A stretch of 64,000 bases of DNA from an uncultured Pantoea sp. (GTDB lineage Bacteria > Pseudomonadota > Gammaproteobacteria > Enterobacterales > Enterobacteriaceae), in NCBI GenBank assembly GCA_913778495.1, contig CAJYVD010000034.1, positions 1-64,000 of the forward strand, given 5' to 3'. The notes under the pieces were generated by a model that saw nothing but the letters and a program-made list of their open reading frames with translations, was not told the origin of the DNA and ran no database searches. Shown piece after piece: positions 1 to 8,880 of this stretch; position 1 is the first letter of the stretch; every line of letters starts with the position of its first letter. The translations under genes were made by a program, and so were the position numbers.

Positions 1-85
1 GCGAATCGACGCCGGTCCGTCAGGAAGACTGAGCGAGTGAAGGGACCGCGCAGCGGCGAGTGGGGCTGGCGCAGGGCCGGGGAGT

Positions 86-114
86 GCAGAGGGCGCGGCC
101 CAGGCGCCCTCTGC
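86..114. repeat. 11-bp perfect hairpin
   Basis: An 11-base arm (86-96) is exactly complementary to 104-114 across a 7-base loop. No run of T follows on either strand, so it is not a classical intrinsic terminator. The arm sequence (GCAGAGGGCGC) resembles the arm of the hairpin at 54813-54846, which suggests a dispersed REP-like element, though two copies are weak support. Confidence 0.6.
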
Positions 115-202
115 TCGTGCGCCGCACGGCGGGCAAGGCAACTGCCATTGCCATGGCGAACGAAAGATGCTCCGGGCCTCGCGCCAGCGAAAAAGCACAT
201 CA

Positions 203-301
203 GCCGCTGCCTGCGGCAAACGCCCCGCCACAGCCCGTGGCAAAAGCACCCTGCCGCTGCCTGCGGCTAAAGCCCCGCCACAGCCGTGGCAAAAATTGCA
301 C
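203..301. repeat. Two-copy imperfect tandem repeat of paired mini-hairpins
   Basis: Two copies with a period of about 50 bases (203-249 and 253-301) differ by a few substitutions and small indels. Each copy holds two mini-hairpins, GCCGC/GCGGC and GCCAC/GTGGC, so the block could form four consecutive stems. It lies just upstream of the ketopantoate-reductase-like gene and could be REP-like or affect mRNA stability; function is not known from sequence. Confidence 0.7.
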
Positions 302-364
302 TTTTGCTGGCAACACTGTTGACGTCAGATTATGTTACGGTTTTCTCTTTTTAAGGACATCCCA

Positions 365-1276
365 ATGCGCATTCTCATGGTTGGCGCTGGTGCAACTGGC
401 GGGTATTTTGGTGCGCGTCTCGCTCAGGCGGGACGCGATGTCACGTTTCTGGTGCGCGAGGGCCGCTGGCAGCAGCTGCGTGAGCACGGCCTGATTCTGC
501 AAACGCCGGAAGGCCGAGACCTCATCACGCCGCAGCTGATTAAAGCAGAGCAGTTAGCTGAACCCTTTGATGTGATCATCCTGACGGTGAAAAGCTTTGG
601 TCTTGCACAGGCCATGGACGATATTACGCCTGCGGTAGGCGCGCAGACGCTGATCGTGCCAATCCTCAACGGTATGCGCCACATCGATACGCTGCGTGCG
701 CGCTTCGGTGACAGAGTGATTGGCGGGCTGTGTAAGATCAATGCGACCTTGGGCGAACGGGGCGAAGTGGTGCAAATGACGCCGCTGCATAAGCTCTACT
801 ACGGTGCGCTGGACGGTCAGAATAACGCGCGTCTGCAGCAGCTGGATGCCACCCTCAAGGGAGCCGGCTTCGACACGGTGTTCACCGAGGATATTCTGAG
901 TGAACTGTGGGAAAAGTGGCTACTGCTGAGTACGCTCGGGGCAGTGTGCTGTCTGGGCCGCGGCAATACACAGCAGGTGCTGCGTTCGCAGGGAGGCGAG
1001 GCGCTGCTGCACGGCATCTTCACCGAAGTGCTGGCGGTGATCGCTGCCGAAGGCTATCAGGAACGTCCGGCGAACACCGCCAACATCTATCAGATGCTGA
1101 ACAATCCGCAGGTCGCGATGACCTCCTCCATGTTCCGCGATTTGACGCAGGGCTATGCCATTGAGGCCGATCAGGTGATCGGTGATTTATTGGCGCGCGG
1201 CGCGCGCAATAGCGTCAACACGCCATTGTTAAATGCGGTGTATGTAAATCTACAGGTTTACCAACAACAGCGATAA
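365..1276 (+). CDS. Ketopantoate reductase family protein (PanE/ApbA paralogue)
   Basis: The protein is 303 residues, the usual size of the 2-dehydropantoate 2-reductase family (NADPH-dependent reduction of 2-ketopantoate in PanE itself; many paralogues have other or unknown keto-acid substrates). A Rossmann motif GAGATGGYFG sits at residues 7-16. The Lys in LWEKW and the Glu in AIEADQV match the catalytic Lys and substrate Glu of PanE. I chose the ATG at 365 because AAGGA at 353-357 is correctly spaced; an in-frame ATG at 332 would add 11 residues ahead of the Rossmann fold. The neighbours are not pantothenate genes, so this is more likely a paralogue than the housekeeping panE. Cytoplasmic. 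Confidence 0.8.
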   Translation: MRILMVGAGATGGYFGARLAQAGRDVTFLVREGRWQQLREHGLILQTPEGRDLITPQLIKAEQLAEPFDVIILTVKSFGLAQAMDDITPAVGAQTLIVPILNGMRHIDTLRARFGDRVIGGLCKINATLGERGEVVQMTPLHKLYYGALDGQNNARLQQLDATLKGAGFDTVFTEDILSELWEKWLLLSTLGAVCCLGRGNTQQVLRSQGGEALLHGIFTEVLAVIAAEGYQERPANTANIYQMLNNPQVAMTSSMFRDLTQGYAIEADQVIGDLLARGARNSVNTPLLNAVYVNLQVYQQQR

Positions 1277-1351
1277 GCGTCCGGTCTTGAGCAATACGCC
1301 GCCCTGCCGCCAAAATTTGCTACACTCGCCGCGACTATTTCTGGAGAGTTT

Positions 1352-2416
1352 ATGACCGCGCGTTCCATCACCCTCGACGATGTCGCTCAGCTGGCAGGCG
1401 TCTCCTATCAAACCGTGTCGCGCGTGCTGAATCACTCGCAGCAGGTCTCGCCGCGCACGCGGGCTAAAGTTGAAACCGCCATGCGGCAGCTCAACTACGT
1501 CCCAAACCGCGTGGCGCAGCAGCTGGCGGGCAAAGCAACCCGCACGCTGGGGCTGGCTACCAGCGATTTGGCCCTGATGGCGCCTGCGCAGATTGCGTCG
1601 GCGGCCCAACAGCGTGCGGCGGCACTGGGCTATCACCTGGTGATCGCGATGGCAACGCCGGGACGCGACGCACAGGAGACGGTGAACGAACTGCTGGCGC
1701 AGCGCGTGGATGCCCTGCTGATCAATCTTCCGCTGGATGCCACGCAGGCGGTCAGCATTCAAGCGCAGTGCGCGGGCAAGCCGACGCTGTTTTTGGATGT
1801 CGAGCAGCACGCCAGCGTTGCGCAGTGCCAGTATCCCAGCGCGACGGGCGCGCGCCAGGCGGTGGCCCATCTGGTTGCATTGGGGCATCGGCAAATCGGT
1901 CTGCTCAACGGGCCGGCAGGATCGGCTTCGGCGCGCGCGCGCTACGAAAGCTGGCTGCAGGCGCTGTCAGAGCATGAACTTGCGCCTTTTTGCGTCCTGC
2001 AGGGTGACTGGAGCGCGGCTTCAGGCTACCAGGCGCTGCTCACGCGGCTGCCGGACGATCTGCCGCAAGCCCTGCTGGTGGCCAACGACCAAATGGCGCT
2101 GGGTGCGATGCGCGCGCTGCATCAGCACGGCGTGAAGCTGCCCGGCGATATGTCGCTGATTGGCTATGACGATACCGCTGAAAGCGCATGGTACCAACCG
2201 CCGCTGACCACCGTCCGCCAGGATTTGCAGCAGCTTGGCGCCGTCAGCGTGGATCGCCTGCTGGCGCAGCTGCGCGGCGATACGCCCCACACCGTGCCGC
2301 TGGAAACCGAGCTGGTGTTACGCGAAACCACCGCCCCGCCGCGCTCAGACGCCATGAACGTGGCCGAGATTGCCCAGCAGTTGCGCCTGCTGGCGCAGCA
2401 GCTAACGATGAAATAA
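1352..2416 (+). CDS. LacI-family repressor closely resembling E. coli LacI
   Basis: 354 residues, with an N-terminal helix-turn-helix (about 6-30) containing SYQTVSRV, a hinge with VAQQLAGK, a periplasmic-binding-like core (about 62-330) and a leucine-rich C-terminal helix (AQQLRLLAQQL) like the LacI tetramerisation helix. The recognition-helix residues equivalent to LacI Tyr17, Gln18 and Arg22 are kept. So are residues equivalent to the inducer contacts Asp149 (FLDV), Arg197, Trp220 (GDWSA), Asn246 (ANDQMALGAM) and Asp274 (GYDDT). This predicts a galactoside-type ligand and a lac-operator-like site. No lacZ, lacY or other sugar gene is adjacent, so its targets must be elsewhere. GGAGAG lies 6 bases before the ATG. 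Confidence 0.85.
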   Translation: MTARSITLDDVAQLAGVSYQTVSRVLNHSQQVSPRTRAKVETAMRQLNYVPNRVAQQLAGKATRTLGLATSDLALMAPAQIASAAQQRAAALGYHLVIAMATPGRDAQETVNELLAQRVDALLINLPLDATQAVSIQAQCAGKPTLFLDVEQHASVAQCQYPSATGARQAVAHLVALGHRQIGLLNGPAGSASARARYESWLQALSEHELAPFCVLQGDWSAASGYQALLTRLPDDLPQALLVANDQMALGAMRALHQHGVKLPGDMSLIGYDDTAESAWYQPPLTTVRQDLQQLGAVSVDRLLAQLRGDTPHTVPLETELVLRETTAPPRSDAMNVAEIAQQLRLLAQQLTMK

Positions 2417-2420
2417 ACAT

Positions 2421-2446
2421 AAAAAAACGGGGCCTTCGGGCCCCGT
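2421..2446 (-). terminator. Intrinsic terminator of yeeX
   Basis: An 8-bp GC-rich stem (2427-2434 with 2439-2446) closed by a TTCG loop is followed, on the minus strand, by a run of T (2421-2427). It ends the minus-strand yeeX transcript and may also slow convergent readthrough from the LacI-like gene. Confidence 0.85.
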
Positions 2447-2451
2447 GATGG

Positions 2452-2772
2452 TTACTGTGGCTTTGGCTCGCCCATCGATTTCAGTTTTTTCGACAGGTCG
2501 CGGCGCTCTTTCGACAGCTCGGCGTTTTTGATGATGTACTCATCCACGCGATCTTCATAATCAACGCGCATTGACGCGATGATCTCCTGCACCGCCTCAA
2601 TGCTCATGCCCGGCTTAATGTATTCGCTCAGGTTATCCAGCAGCAGTACGCGCTTCTGGTTATCACGGATTTTTTTCTCGTTGTCCGTGATCTCGCGCTG
2701 CAGTTTGTTTTTACGACGAAACATACGCACAAACTCCAGAACGTCCTGAAATGATTGCTTGGCATTTTCCAT
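2452..2772 (-). CDS. yeeX: YeeX, DUF496 family conserved protein
   Basis: 106 residues, almost colinear with E. coli YeeX ([32 protein letters not shown] and [16 protein letters not shown] are all present). It is a small, highly charged, helical cytoplasmic protein; the family has no established biochemical role. I start at the ATG at 2772 because it matches the family N-terminus and has AAAGG upstream. An ATG at 2817 would add 15 residues that read through a hairpin (2791-2806). Single-gene unit with its own terminator. Confidence 0.9.
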   Translation of the reverse strand: MENAKQSFQDVLEFVRMFRRKNKLQREITDNEKKIRDNQKRVLLLDNLSEYIKPGMSIEAVQEIIASMRVDYEDRVDEYIIKNAELSKERRDLSKKLKSMGEPKPQ

Positions 2773-2790
2773 GTTGGCACCTTTCTTAAG

Positions 2791-2806
2791 GCCTGCCGCA
2801 GCAGGC
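2791..2806 (-). promoter_or_regulatory. Hairpin in the yeeX leader
   Basis: A 6-bp stem (GCCTGC/GCAGGC) with a 4-base loop lies about 18 bases before the yeeX start, immediately upstream of its ribosome-binding site. It may affect mRNA stability or translation; this is inference. Confidence 0.4.
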
Positions 2807-2933
2807 GGAATAGTCATACATTTCAGCTTAGCGGCTGATTTAATGAGGTAGCACTATACACAACGTCTTACGCACCGGACCTTATCTTAGCGCAAAGCCG
2901 CTGTCTTTCACATTAAGTCATTGCCTGATAAAC

Positions 2934-3992
2934 CTATTTACGCAGCGCCAGCCGCACCAGATCGGTAACGCGCTCTAACTGACGCGCCTGCTCCAGACTC
3001 AACCAGACGTAGCCATAAATCGCCGTGGTTTCGAAACGTTCGCTGCCGCTGGCAATCAGCGCTTCCAGCTCTTGGGTGATCGCCTCCAGCTCATGGCTGT
3101 TGGCAATCACCTGCTCTGTCTCACCTTTCACCACCAGCGTCGCCAGCGCGTTAAGCGTGTTTTCAGTCATCTGCTGCGTACGGCGCAGCGTCGGTGCGTT
3201 GAGCAAAATTAAATGGCTGGCACGCGACGACCACCACGCCTCAATTTGCATCTGCAATGTGTTGACCATATTGCGGTTGATGGTCTGAATCGCTTCAAAT
3301 ACCGATTTGGGAATGCGCGTCTCTTTGCTTGACGGCTCCAGCAGGGCGCGCATTTTTATCACGCTGGTGAGCAAACGCTGGAAGCGGGGATTGAGGCGCG
3401 GTTTTTCAACCAGATTCGGGGAGAATCCGGCGTGGTGAATGGTGGCCATTTCGCGGAACGCATCCGACAGCTGAATACGCCAGTGGGTGTACGCCCGCTG
3501 CGCCCAGATGGCGCTGAACAGCAGCGCCATTATCGATCCCAGTATCACATCGCCGCCACGCCACAGCGCGACCGTGAAGTCGCCCGCCGGTGCGCCCACC
3601 ACCACGCCCAGCGTAATGCCAATCAGCAGCGCCATATAGGGATGCTTACCCAGCGTGAGATAGCCGCAGACAATCATCACCAGCATGCACCAGGCGAGCA
3701 TCAGCGGCAGGGAAATGAGCTCGAGTTTAAGCGCAATTAGCCCGGAGACCAGCCCGGCGAAGGTGCCGCTGATGCGCTGCACCACGCGCGGCAACACGTT
3801 TCCCCACGTGGAGATTGGGCCCATCACCACCACCAAGGTAATCAGCGGCCAGGTGCCTTCCGGGATGTTGGTCAGGCGCACGAACAGAAAGCAGAGCACA
3901 AAGGCCACCGCAATGCGCACGCCGTGCACGGCGCGATAGTGGCGATAGAACCAGAACTCAATGGCGGAAATGGGTTTGTCAGCGCGTAACAT
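2934..3992 (-). CDS. yeeA: YeeA, FUSC-type inner membrane protein
   Basis: 352 residues matching E. coli YeeA along its whole length (YRHYRAVHG near the N-terminus, WPLITLVVVMGPIS, ETRIPKSVFEAIQTINRN, IYGYVWLSLEQA). About six hydrophobic helices occupy residues 25-165, followed by a cytoplasmic helical domain of about 190 residues. The FUSC family includes proteins implicated in efflux of aromatic acids and in resistance; YeeA itself has no proven substrate. The ATG at 3992 matches the family N-terminus. Confidence 0.88.
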   Translation of the reverse strand: MLRADKPISAIEFWFYRHYRAVHGVRIAVAFVLCFLFVRLTNIPEGTWPLITLVVVMGPISTWGNVLPRVVQRISGTFAGLVSGLIALKLELISLPLMLAWCMLVMIVCGYLTLGKHPYMALLIGITLGVVVGAPAGDFTVALWRGGDVILGSIMALLFSAIWAQRAYTHWRIQLSDAFREMATIHHAGFSPNLVEKPRLNPRFQRLLTSVIKMRALLEPSSKETRIPKSVFEAIQTINRNMVNTLQMQIEAWWSSRASHLILLNAPTLRRTQQMTENTLNALATLVVKGETEQVIANSHELEAITQELEALIASGSERFETTAIYGYVWLSLEQARQLERVTDLVRLALRK

Positions 3993-4084
3993 AACGGTCC
4001 GGAAAGGTGAAAATCATGGCCGCTATGTTAGCCTGGCTCCGCGGCGATCAAGAGCAATTTCGGTGACTTTTACGCGTTACAACA

Positions 4085-4132
4085 GCGGCGTTACATTAAT
4101 GATTCTGAGCAGAAACAAAGCTGTAACGCCGC
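4085..4132. repeat. Inverted repeat in the yeeA-dacD gap
   Basis: GCGGCGTTAC at 4085-4094 is perfectly complementary to 4123-4132 with a 28-base spacer. It lies between the dacD stop and the yeeA start, both on the minus strand. It could be an operator for yeeA or a long-loop terminator for dacD; neither has direct support. Confidence 0.4.
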
Positions 4133-4168
4133 GCAGCAAAACCGGCATGTGCATCGCCGGCCAGGCCC

Positions 4169-5335
4169 TTACAGCTTCTGTTTCAGATAATCGCTGATTC
4201 GCGTAATGATCCCCGCTTTCTCCACGCCCTGCAGCGCATAAAGCGGATAGGTCGCCAGCGTCTTATCTTTGTCGATCACCTGGATTTCACCAATTTGCTC
4301 ATTGGCTTTAAGCGGCGCTTCCAGATCTTTACGGTCAATCACGTACTTCGCCATGACGTTGGCTACTTCCGCGCGCGGCAAGGAGAGGTAAATATCCTGC
4401 GTGGTGCCGACATCCACCTTGTGTGGATTACCGTACCAGACGTTCTCGGTACCAATTTTTTTGCCCGCGTGGAACAGCTGCACGGTGTCAAAGGTGTTCT
4501 GCCCCCATACCAGCAGCTTGCGCGCTTGCTCTTCCCGCCCTTTCGAACTTTTTCCGCCCATGATCACCGCGATCAGGCGATGGCGCCCGACCACGTTGGA
4601 AGCCACAATGTTAAAGCCGGCGCTCTCGGTATGGCCGGTTTTCATGCCGTCGACGTGCAGGTTCTGATCCCACAGCAGGCCATTTCGGTTGTTTTGCGTA
4701 ATGCCGTTGAAACTCAGGGTTTTCTCGCTGTACATCGCGTAGAAGTCCTGCTCGCCGTTGATGATAGCGCGTGACAGCACCGCCAGATCGCGCGCGGTGG
4801 TGTGCTGGCCCGGCGCGTCCAGCCCATGCACGGTTTCAAAATGGGTGTGCGTGAGGCCCAGCTTCTCGACGTAATGGTTCATCATCGTCACAAAACTGTC
4901 CTGGCTTCCTGCGACGTAGTCAGCCAGCGCCACGCAGGCGTCGTTGCCGGAATCAATGATGACGCCGCGCATCAGGTCGCGCACGGTGACTTTATCGCCC
5001 GGCTTGAGGAACATCAGCGATGAGCCTTTGAACACCGGATTGCCCGCCGCCCAGGCATCTTTACCCACGGTGACAATATCGTCGCGGGTGATTTTTTTCT
5101 GATCCACCGCGCGATCCACCACATAACCGGTCATCAGCTTGGTCAGGCTTGCCGGATTGCGCTCTGCGTCGGGGTTGCCCGCCGTGAGGATCTGTCCGGT
5201 TGTGGCGTCCATCAGCACCCACGACGCCGCGTCAACCGCTGGCGGCGTGAGCGGAAACGGCATGCTGTCATCGGCCTGCGCCGACGATGCCAAAATAATC
5301 ATTCCAGTTACAGTTACCAGCAGACGCCTTTTCAC
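4169..5335 (-). CDS. dacD: D-alanyl-D-alanine carboxypeptidase DacD (PBP6b)
   Basis: 388 residues. A signal peptide (about 1-21, ending SSAQA) exports it to the periplasm, where it removes the terminal D-Ala from peptidoglycan pentapeptides. The three active-site motifs are present: SLTK (Ser63, Lys66), SGN (129-131) and KTG (near 230). A C-terminal beta domain ends in ITRISDYLKQKL, an amphipathic tail typical of low-molecular-weight PBPs that lie on the inner membrane. Closest match in memory is DacD rather than DacA or DacC (VLMDATTGQILTAGN, HGLDAPGQH). It faces away from sbcB across about 200 bases that must hold both promoters. Confidence 0.92.
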   Translation of the reverse strand: MKRRLLVTVTGMIILASSAQADDSMPFPLTPPAVDAASWVLMDATTGQILTAGNPDAERNPASLTKLMTGYVVDRAVDQKKITRDDIVTVGKDAWAAGNPVFKGSSLMFLKPGDKVTVRDLMRGVIIDSGNDACVALADYVAGSQDSFVTMMNHYVEKLGLTHTHFETVHGLDAPGQHTTARDLAVLSRAIINGEQDFYAMYSEKTLSFNGITQNNRNGLLWDQNLHVDGMKTGHTESAGFNIVASNVVGRHRLIAVIMGGKSSKGREEQARKLLVWGQNTFDTVQLFHAGKKIGTENVWYGNPHKVDVGTTQDIYLSLPRAEVANVMAKYVIDRKDLEAPLKANEQIGEIQVIDKDKTLATYPLYALQGVEKAGIITRISDYLKQKL

Positions 5336-5533
5336 ACTTCTTCCTCAGATCATAAAATGAATTTCCGCCGCACGTTTTACGGCAATTAGGCCGTTGCAGC
5401 TTGAATAAATTGAAAAAAAGTATGAACTGCGAATGAAACGGCCGCGCAGGGGCTCGCGCGGCGCCAATGAGGTTGTGCTGGAAGGATGGGACGACTATTC
5501 TGTGCGTTGATTTTTCATCGCCAGGATATCGCC

Positions 5534-6955
5534 GTGCCCGCCTCTGAGTTCAGCTTCCTTTTTCACGATTACGAAACCTTCGGCAAAAGCCCCTCGCTGG
5601 ATCGCCCTGCCCAGTTTGCCGGTTTGCGGACCGACAGTGATTTCAATCCCGTTGGTGAACCGCAGGTGTTTTACTGTCAGCCTGCCGATGACTATCTGCC
5701 GCAGCCTGAAGCCGTGATGATCACTGGTATCACGCCGCAGATAGCCCAAGCGCGCGGCGTCACTGAAGCCGCCTTTGCCGAGCGCATCCATGCGCTATTC
5801 AGCGAACCGCAAACCTGCGTCATTGGCTACAACAACGTGCGCTTCGACGATGAAGTGACGCGCAATATCTTCTACCGCAACTTCTTCGATCCCTACGGCT
5901 GGAGCTGGCAAAACGGCAATTCACGCTGGGATCTGCTGGATGTGATGCGCGCCTGCTATGCGCTGCGCCCGGAAGGCATTATCTGGCCGGAAAACAGCGA
6001 TGGGTTCCCCAGCTTCCGCCTTGAGCACCTCACCCAAGCCAACGGCGTGGCGCACGAGCAGGCGCACGATGCGATGTCAGACGTCTACGCGACGCTGGCG
6101 ATGGCAAAGCTGGTCAAAGAAAAGCAGCCCAAGCTGTTTGCGTTTCTGTTTGCCCATCGTAACAAACAGAAACTCATGACGCTGATTGATATCCCGCAGA
6201 TGAAACCGCTGGTGCATGTCTCTGGCATGTTTGGTGCCGCGCGCGGCAACACCAGCTGGATCGTACCGCTGGCCTGGCATCCCGATAACCGTAACGCCCT
6301 GATCGTGGCCGATCTGGCCGGAGATATGTCCCCCCTGCTTGAGCTGACGCCGGATGCGCTGCGCGAACGGTTGTATACGCGCCATACAGAATTGGGTGAC
6401 GCTGCGGCGGTGCCAATCAAACTGGTGCATATCAATAAATGCCCGGTGCTGGCCCCGGCGAGCACGCTGCGCCCTGAAGACGCGGCGCGGCTGAATATCG
6501 ATCGCGAGCACTGTCTGGCGAACCTGGCGCTGCTGCGCCAGCACGCCGAAGTGCGCGAGAAGGTGGTGACGCTGTTCGCTGAGGCGGAACCGTTTACCCC
6601 GTCGGATGACGTTGACGCCCAACTCTATGATGGCTTCTTTAGCGATGCCGATCGCGCCGGCATGAACATCATCCGCCAGACCCCGCCGCAGAATCTGCCG
6701 GCGCTGGATCTCACCTTCAACGACAAACGTATTGCGAAACTGCTGTTCCGCTATCGGGCGCGCAACTTTCCCGGCACGCTGGACGATGCCGAACAGCAGC
6801 GCTGGCTACAGCATCGCCGTGAAGCGCTCAATCCTGAGCGGGTGCAGGCGTTTTTACTGGAGCTGGAGTCGCTGGCGACGCTGCATGAAGGCGACAGCGA
6901 CAAGATGGCGCAGCTGAAATCGCTGTATCTTTACGCACAGGCGCTGGTGTCATAA
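5534..6955 (+). CDS. sbcB: Exodeoxyribonuclease I
   Basis: 473 residues (E. coli 475). It degrades single-stranded DNA 3' to 5' and acts in recombination and repair. The DEDD-type exonuclease motif HDYETFG (Asp12, Glu14) is at the N-terminus, with GYNNVRFDDEV and HDAMSDVYA following; the SH3-like and helical C-terminal parts are intact. I chose the GTG at 5534, which has AGGA seven bases upstream and gives the family N-terminus. The ATG at 5486 would add 16 residues and has its AAGG touching the start codon. Confidence 0.9.
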   Translation: MPASEFSFLFHDYETFGKSPSLDRPAQFAGLRTDSDFNPVGEPQVFYCQPADDYLPQPEAVMITGITPQIAQARGVTEAAFAERIHALFSEPQTCVIGYNNVRFDDEVTRNIFYRNFFDPYGWSWQNGNSRWDLLDVMRACYALRPEGIIWPENSDGFPSFRLEHLTQANGVAHEQAHDAMSDVYATLAMAKLVKEKQPKLFAFLFAHRNKQKLMTLIDIPQMKPLVHVSGMFGAARGNTSWIVPLAWHPDNRNALIVADLAGDMSPLLELTPDALRERLYTRHTELGDAAAVPIKLVHINKCPVLAPASTLRPEDAARLNIDREHCLANLALLRQHAEVREKVVTLFAEAEPFTPSDDVDAQLYDGFFSDADRAGMNIIRQTPPQNLPALDLTFNDKRIAKLLFRYRARNFPGTLDDAEQQRWLQHRREALNPERVQAFLLELESLATLHEGDSDKMAQLKSLYLYAQALVS

Positions 6956-7110
6956 CTGCGGTGGTGTGGATATTCGACGCCGTTATATTACGCGGAGTCG
7001 GGTTTCCGCGGCGTCAGCGCGCCTGGACAGCAATGAAAAATAAAGCGGTAAAATAGAGCAGATGATAAAGGGATAACTGCGGCGTGACAGGCCTGTTTTG
7101 ACGTGATTAT

Positions 7111-7140
7111 CGGCTCTCTCTCGCCAAGGAGAGAGAGCCG
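7111..7140 (-). terminator. 12-bp perfect hairpin downstream of puuP
   Basis: The arm 7111-7122 pairs perfectly with 7129-7140 around a 6-base loop, just beyond the puuP stop codon and between the convergent ends of sbcB and puuP. No T-run follows on either strand, so it could be a weak terminator or an mRNA 3'-end stabiliser. Confidence 0.5.
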
Positions 7141-7154
7141 AGCAGACACAGCGG

Positions 7155-8510
7155 TTACACTTCTTCGCTGAACTGCGGAACCGGATTACGGAAGGTACGG
7201 GTGACAAAGGCGAGGTAAACAATACCAATCGCAGCCCATACCAGACCCAGCACCATCGAGGTTTCTTCGAGGTTGATCCACAGCGCCCCAACCGTCAGCG
7301 CGCCCATGATCGGCAGCACCAGATAGTTCAGGTGATCTTTCAGCGTCTTATTACGCTTTTCGCGGATCCAGAACTGGGCAATTACCGACAGGTTCACAAA
7401 GGTGAACGCCACCAGCGCACCGAAGTTAATCAGCGCGGTCGCGGTGACCAGGTCGAAATTGATCGCCAGCAGCGCCACGGCACCCACCAGCAGCACGTTC
7501 AGCGACGGCGTGCGGTATTTTGGATGCACGAAGCCGAAGAAACGCTGCGGGAACACGCCATCGCGACCCATCACGTACATCAGGCGCGAAACGCCCGCGT
7601 GTGCCGCCATACCGGACGCCAGCACCGTCACCACCGAGAAGATCAGGATACCGATCTGCAGCGCTTTACCGGCCACAAACAGCATGATTTCTGGCTGCGA
7701 CGAGTCCGGATTCTGGAAGCGCGAGATGTCCGGGAAGTAGAGTTGCAGGAAGTAGGAGACCGCAATAAAGATCACCCCGCCAATCAGCGCCGTCAGGAAA
7801 ATCGCGCGCGGAATGGTACGCTCTGCATCTTTGGTCTCTTCAGACAGCGAACTGATGCCATCAAAGCCGAGGAACGAGAAGCACAAAATCGTCGCCCCGG
7901 TGATCATCGGCACCACGTGCGCATCCGGTGACCAGAACGGACGTGTGCTGGTCAGCGTACCTGAACCCACGCCGTGCGCCACACCATACACCACCATACC
8001 GGTAATCACGGCCATCACTATCACTTGCAACACCACAATCACGCTGTTGAAGTTCGCCACGGTTTTGATGCCGCGCAGGTTAGAGATGGTCATGAATGCC
8101 ACGAGCAGCACCACAAAAATCCATGACGGAATGCCGGGCACCAGCGACTCAAAGTAGCTTTTCGCCAGCAGAATGTTGATCATCGGCATGAACAGATAGT
8201 CCAGCAGTGATGACCAACCCACCATAAAGCCCACGTGCGGACTGATTGCCTTTTGAGCATAGGTATAAGCGGAGCCCGCAGATGGGAAGCGGCGTACCAG
8301 CTTGCCGTAGCTCACGGCAGTAAACAAAATCGCAATCAGCGCGAAGGCATAGGCGGTGGCGACGTGACCGTCGGTCAAGCCTGATACGATACCAAAGGTA
8401 TCGAACAGCGTCATAGGCTGCATATAGGCAAGACCCATCATCACGACAGGGATCAACGTCAGGGATTTTTTCAGGTGTGCACGCTGTGGTGCGGAGGTGT
8501 TAAGCGACAT
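7155..8510 (-). CDS. puuP: Putrescine importer PuuP
   Basis: 451 residues with about 12 membrane helices; APC-superfamily proton symporter that brings putrescine across the inner membrane. Stretches shared with E. coli PuuP include [58 protein letters not shown] and [23 protein letters not shown]. It lies downstream of puuA in the same orientation, but 370 bases and a terminator separate them, so it probably has its own promoter in 8511-8770. Confidence 0.92.
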   Translation of the reverse strand: MSLNTSAPQRAHLKKSLTLIPVVMMGLAYMQPMTLFDTFGIVSGLTDGHVATAYAFALIAILFTAVSYGKLVRRFPSAGSAYTYAQKAISPHVGFMVGWSSLLDYLFMPMINILLAKSYFESLVPGIPSWIFVVLLVAFMTISNLRGIKTVANFNSVIVVLQVIVMAVITGMVVYGVAHGVGSGTLTSTRPFWSPDAHVVPMITGATILCFSFLGFDGISSLSEETKDAERTIPRAIFLTALIGGVIFIAVSYFLQLYFPDISRFQNPDSSQPEIMLFVAGKALQIGILIFSVVTVLASGMAAHAGVSRLMYVMGRDGVFPQRFFGFVHPKYRTPSLNVLLVGAVALLAINFDLVTATALINFGALVAFTFVNLSVIAQFWIREKRNKTLKDHLNYLVLPIMGALTVGALWINLEETSMVLGLVWAAIGIVYLAFVTRTFRNPVPQFSEEV

Positions 8511-8880
8511 TGTTCAGCCCCCCTACAGCAGCAACTGAAGCCAGTTGTACCACAGGAGTACTGCGCAAAATCTGGCAGTGAGAAGTGATATTAGTGTTTG
8601 CGATTGTCGCCGCGCCGTAATCATCACGAAAGCGAGAACCAGCTTGCGCTGGTGCAATTGTAAACAGCCCCATCTTTGTTTTCCTCAATTCCCACGCCCA
8701 AGCGTGTTGTCAGTGTCTATCTATCCGGCTACGTGTCCGGCCTCGGTAATTAAGTGGTTGCATCTTCTGCAAAAAAATAACCGACGGGATAAGCGTCGGT
8801 TATTTCTCTGTTTTGCAGGGGGCGTATTCTGCCCCAAAATGGGCCTGCGGCACAAGATGTCAGGGACAATCTTCTGCTCA
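8511..8880. other. puuP-puuA intergenic region
   Basis: 370 bases without a convincing gene. The part next to puuA holds the puuA terminator (8771-8805). The part next to puuP should contain the puuP promoter on the minus strand; I could not pick out a good sigma-70 or sigma-54 site by eye. A 62-residue frame overlapping the puuP start (8500-8688, minus) has no coding character. Confidence 0.5.
8771..8805 (-). terminator. Intrinsic terminator downstream of puuA
   Basis: The arm 8775-8786 is perfectly complementary to 8794-8805 (12 bp, 7-base loop), and on the minus strand it continues into a T-run (8771-8777). It lies about 75 bases after the puuA stop. Confidence 0.8.

Larger units (their letters stand above)
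1..331. other. Upstream non-coding DNA with hairpins and a direct repeat
   Basis: I see no convincing gene in this stretch. The possible reading frames have no ribosome-binding site and unnatural Arg/Pro/Gly-rich composition. It carries a strong hairpin (86-114) and an imperfect tandem repeat (203-301), each listed separately. The first ~60 bases may be the 3' end or downstream region of a gene outside the window; this cannot be decided here. Confidence 0.5.

Noticed and set aside
60..494. Open plus-strand frame overlapping the start of the ketopantoate-reductase-like gene
   Set aside because: Arg/Pro/Ala-rich translation over repeats and hairpins, no ribosome-binding site, and it overlaps a well-supported gene in another frame.
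1250..1894. 214-codon antisense frame over the LacI-like gene
   Set aside because: High-GC shadow frame with Arg/His/Gln-rich composition opposite a clear conserved gene.
5486..5533. Earlier ATG start for sbcB
   Set aside because: Adds residues unlike the family N-terminus and its purine stretch touches the ATG; the GTG at 5534 is better placed.
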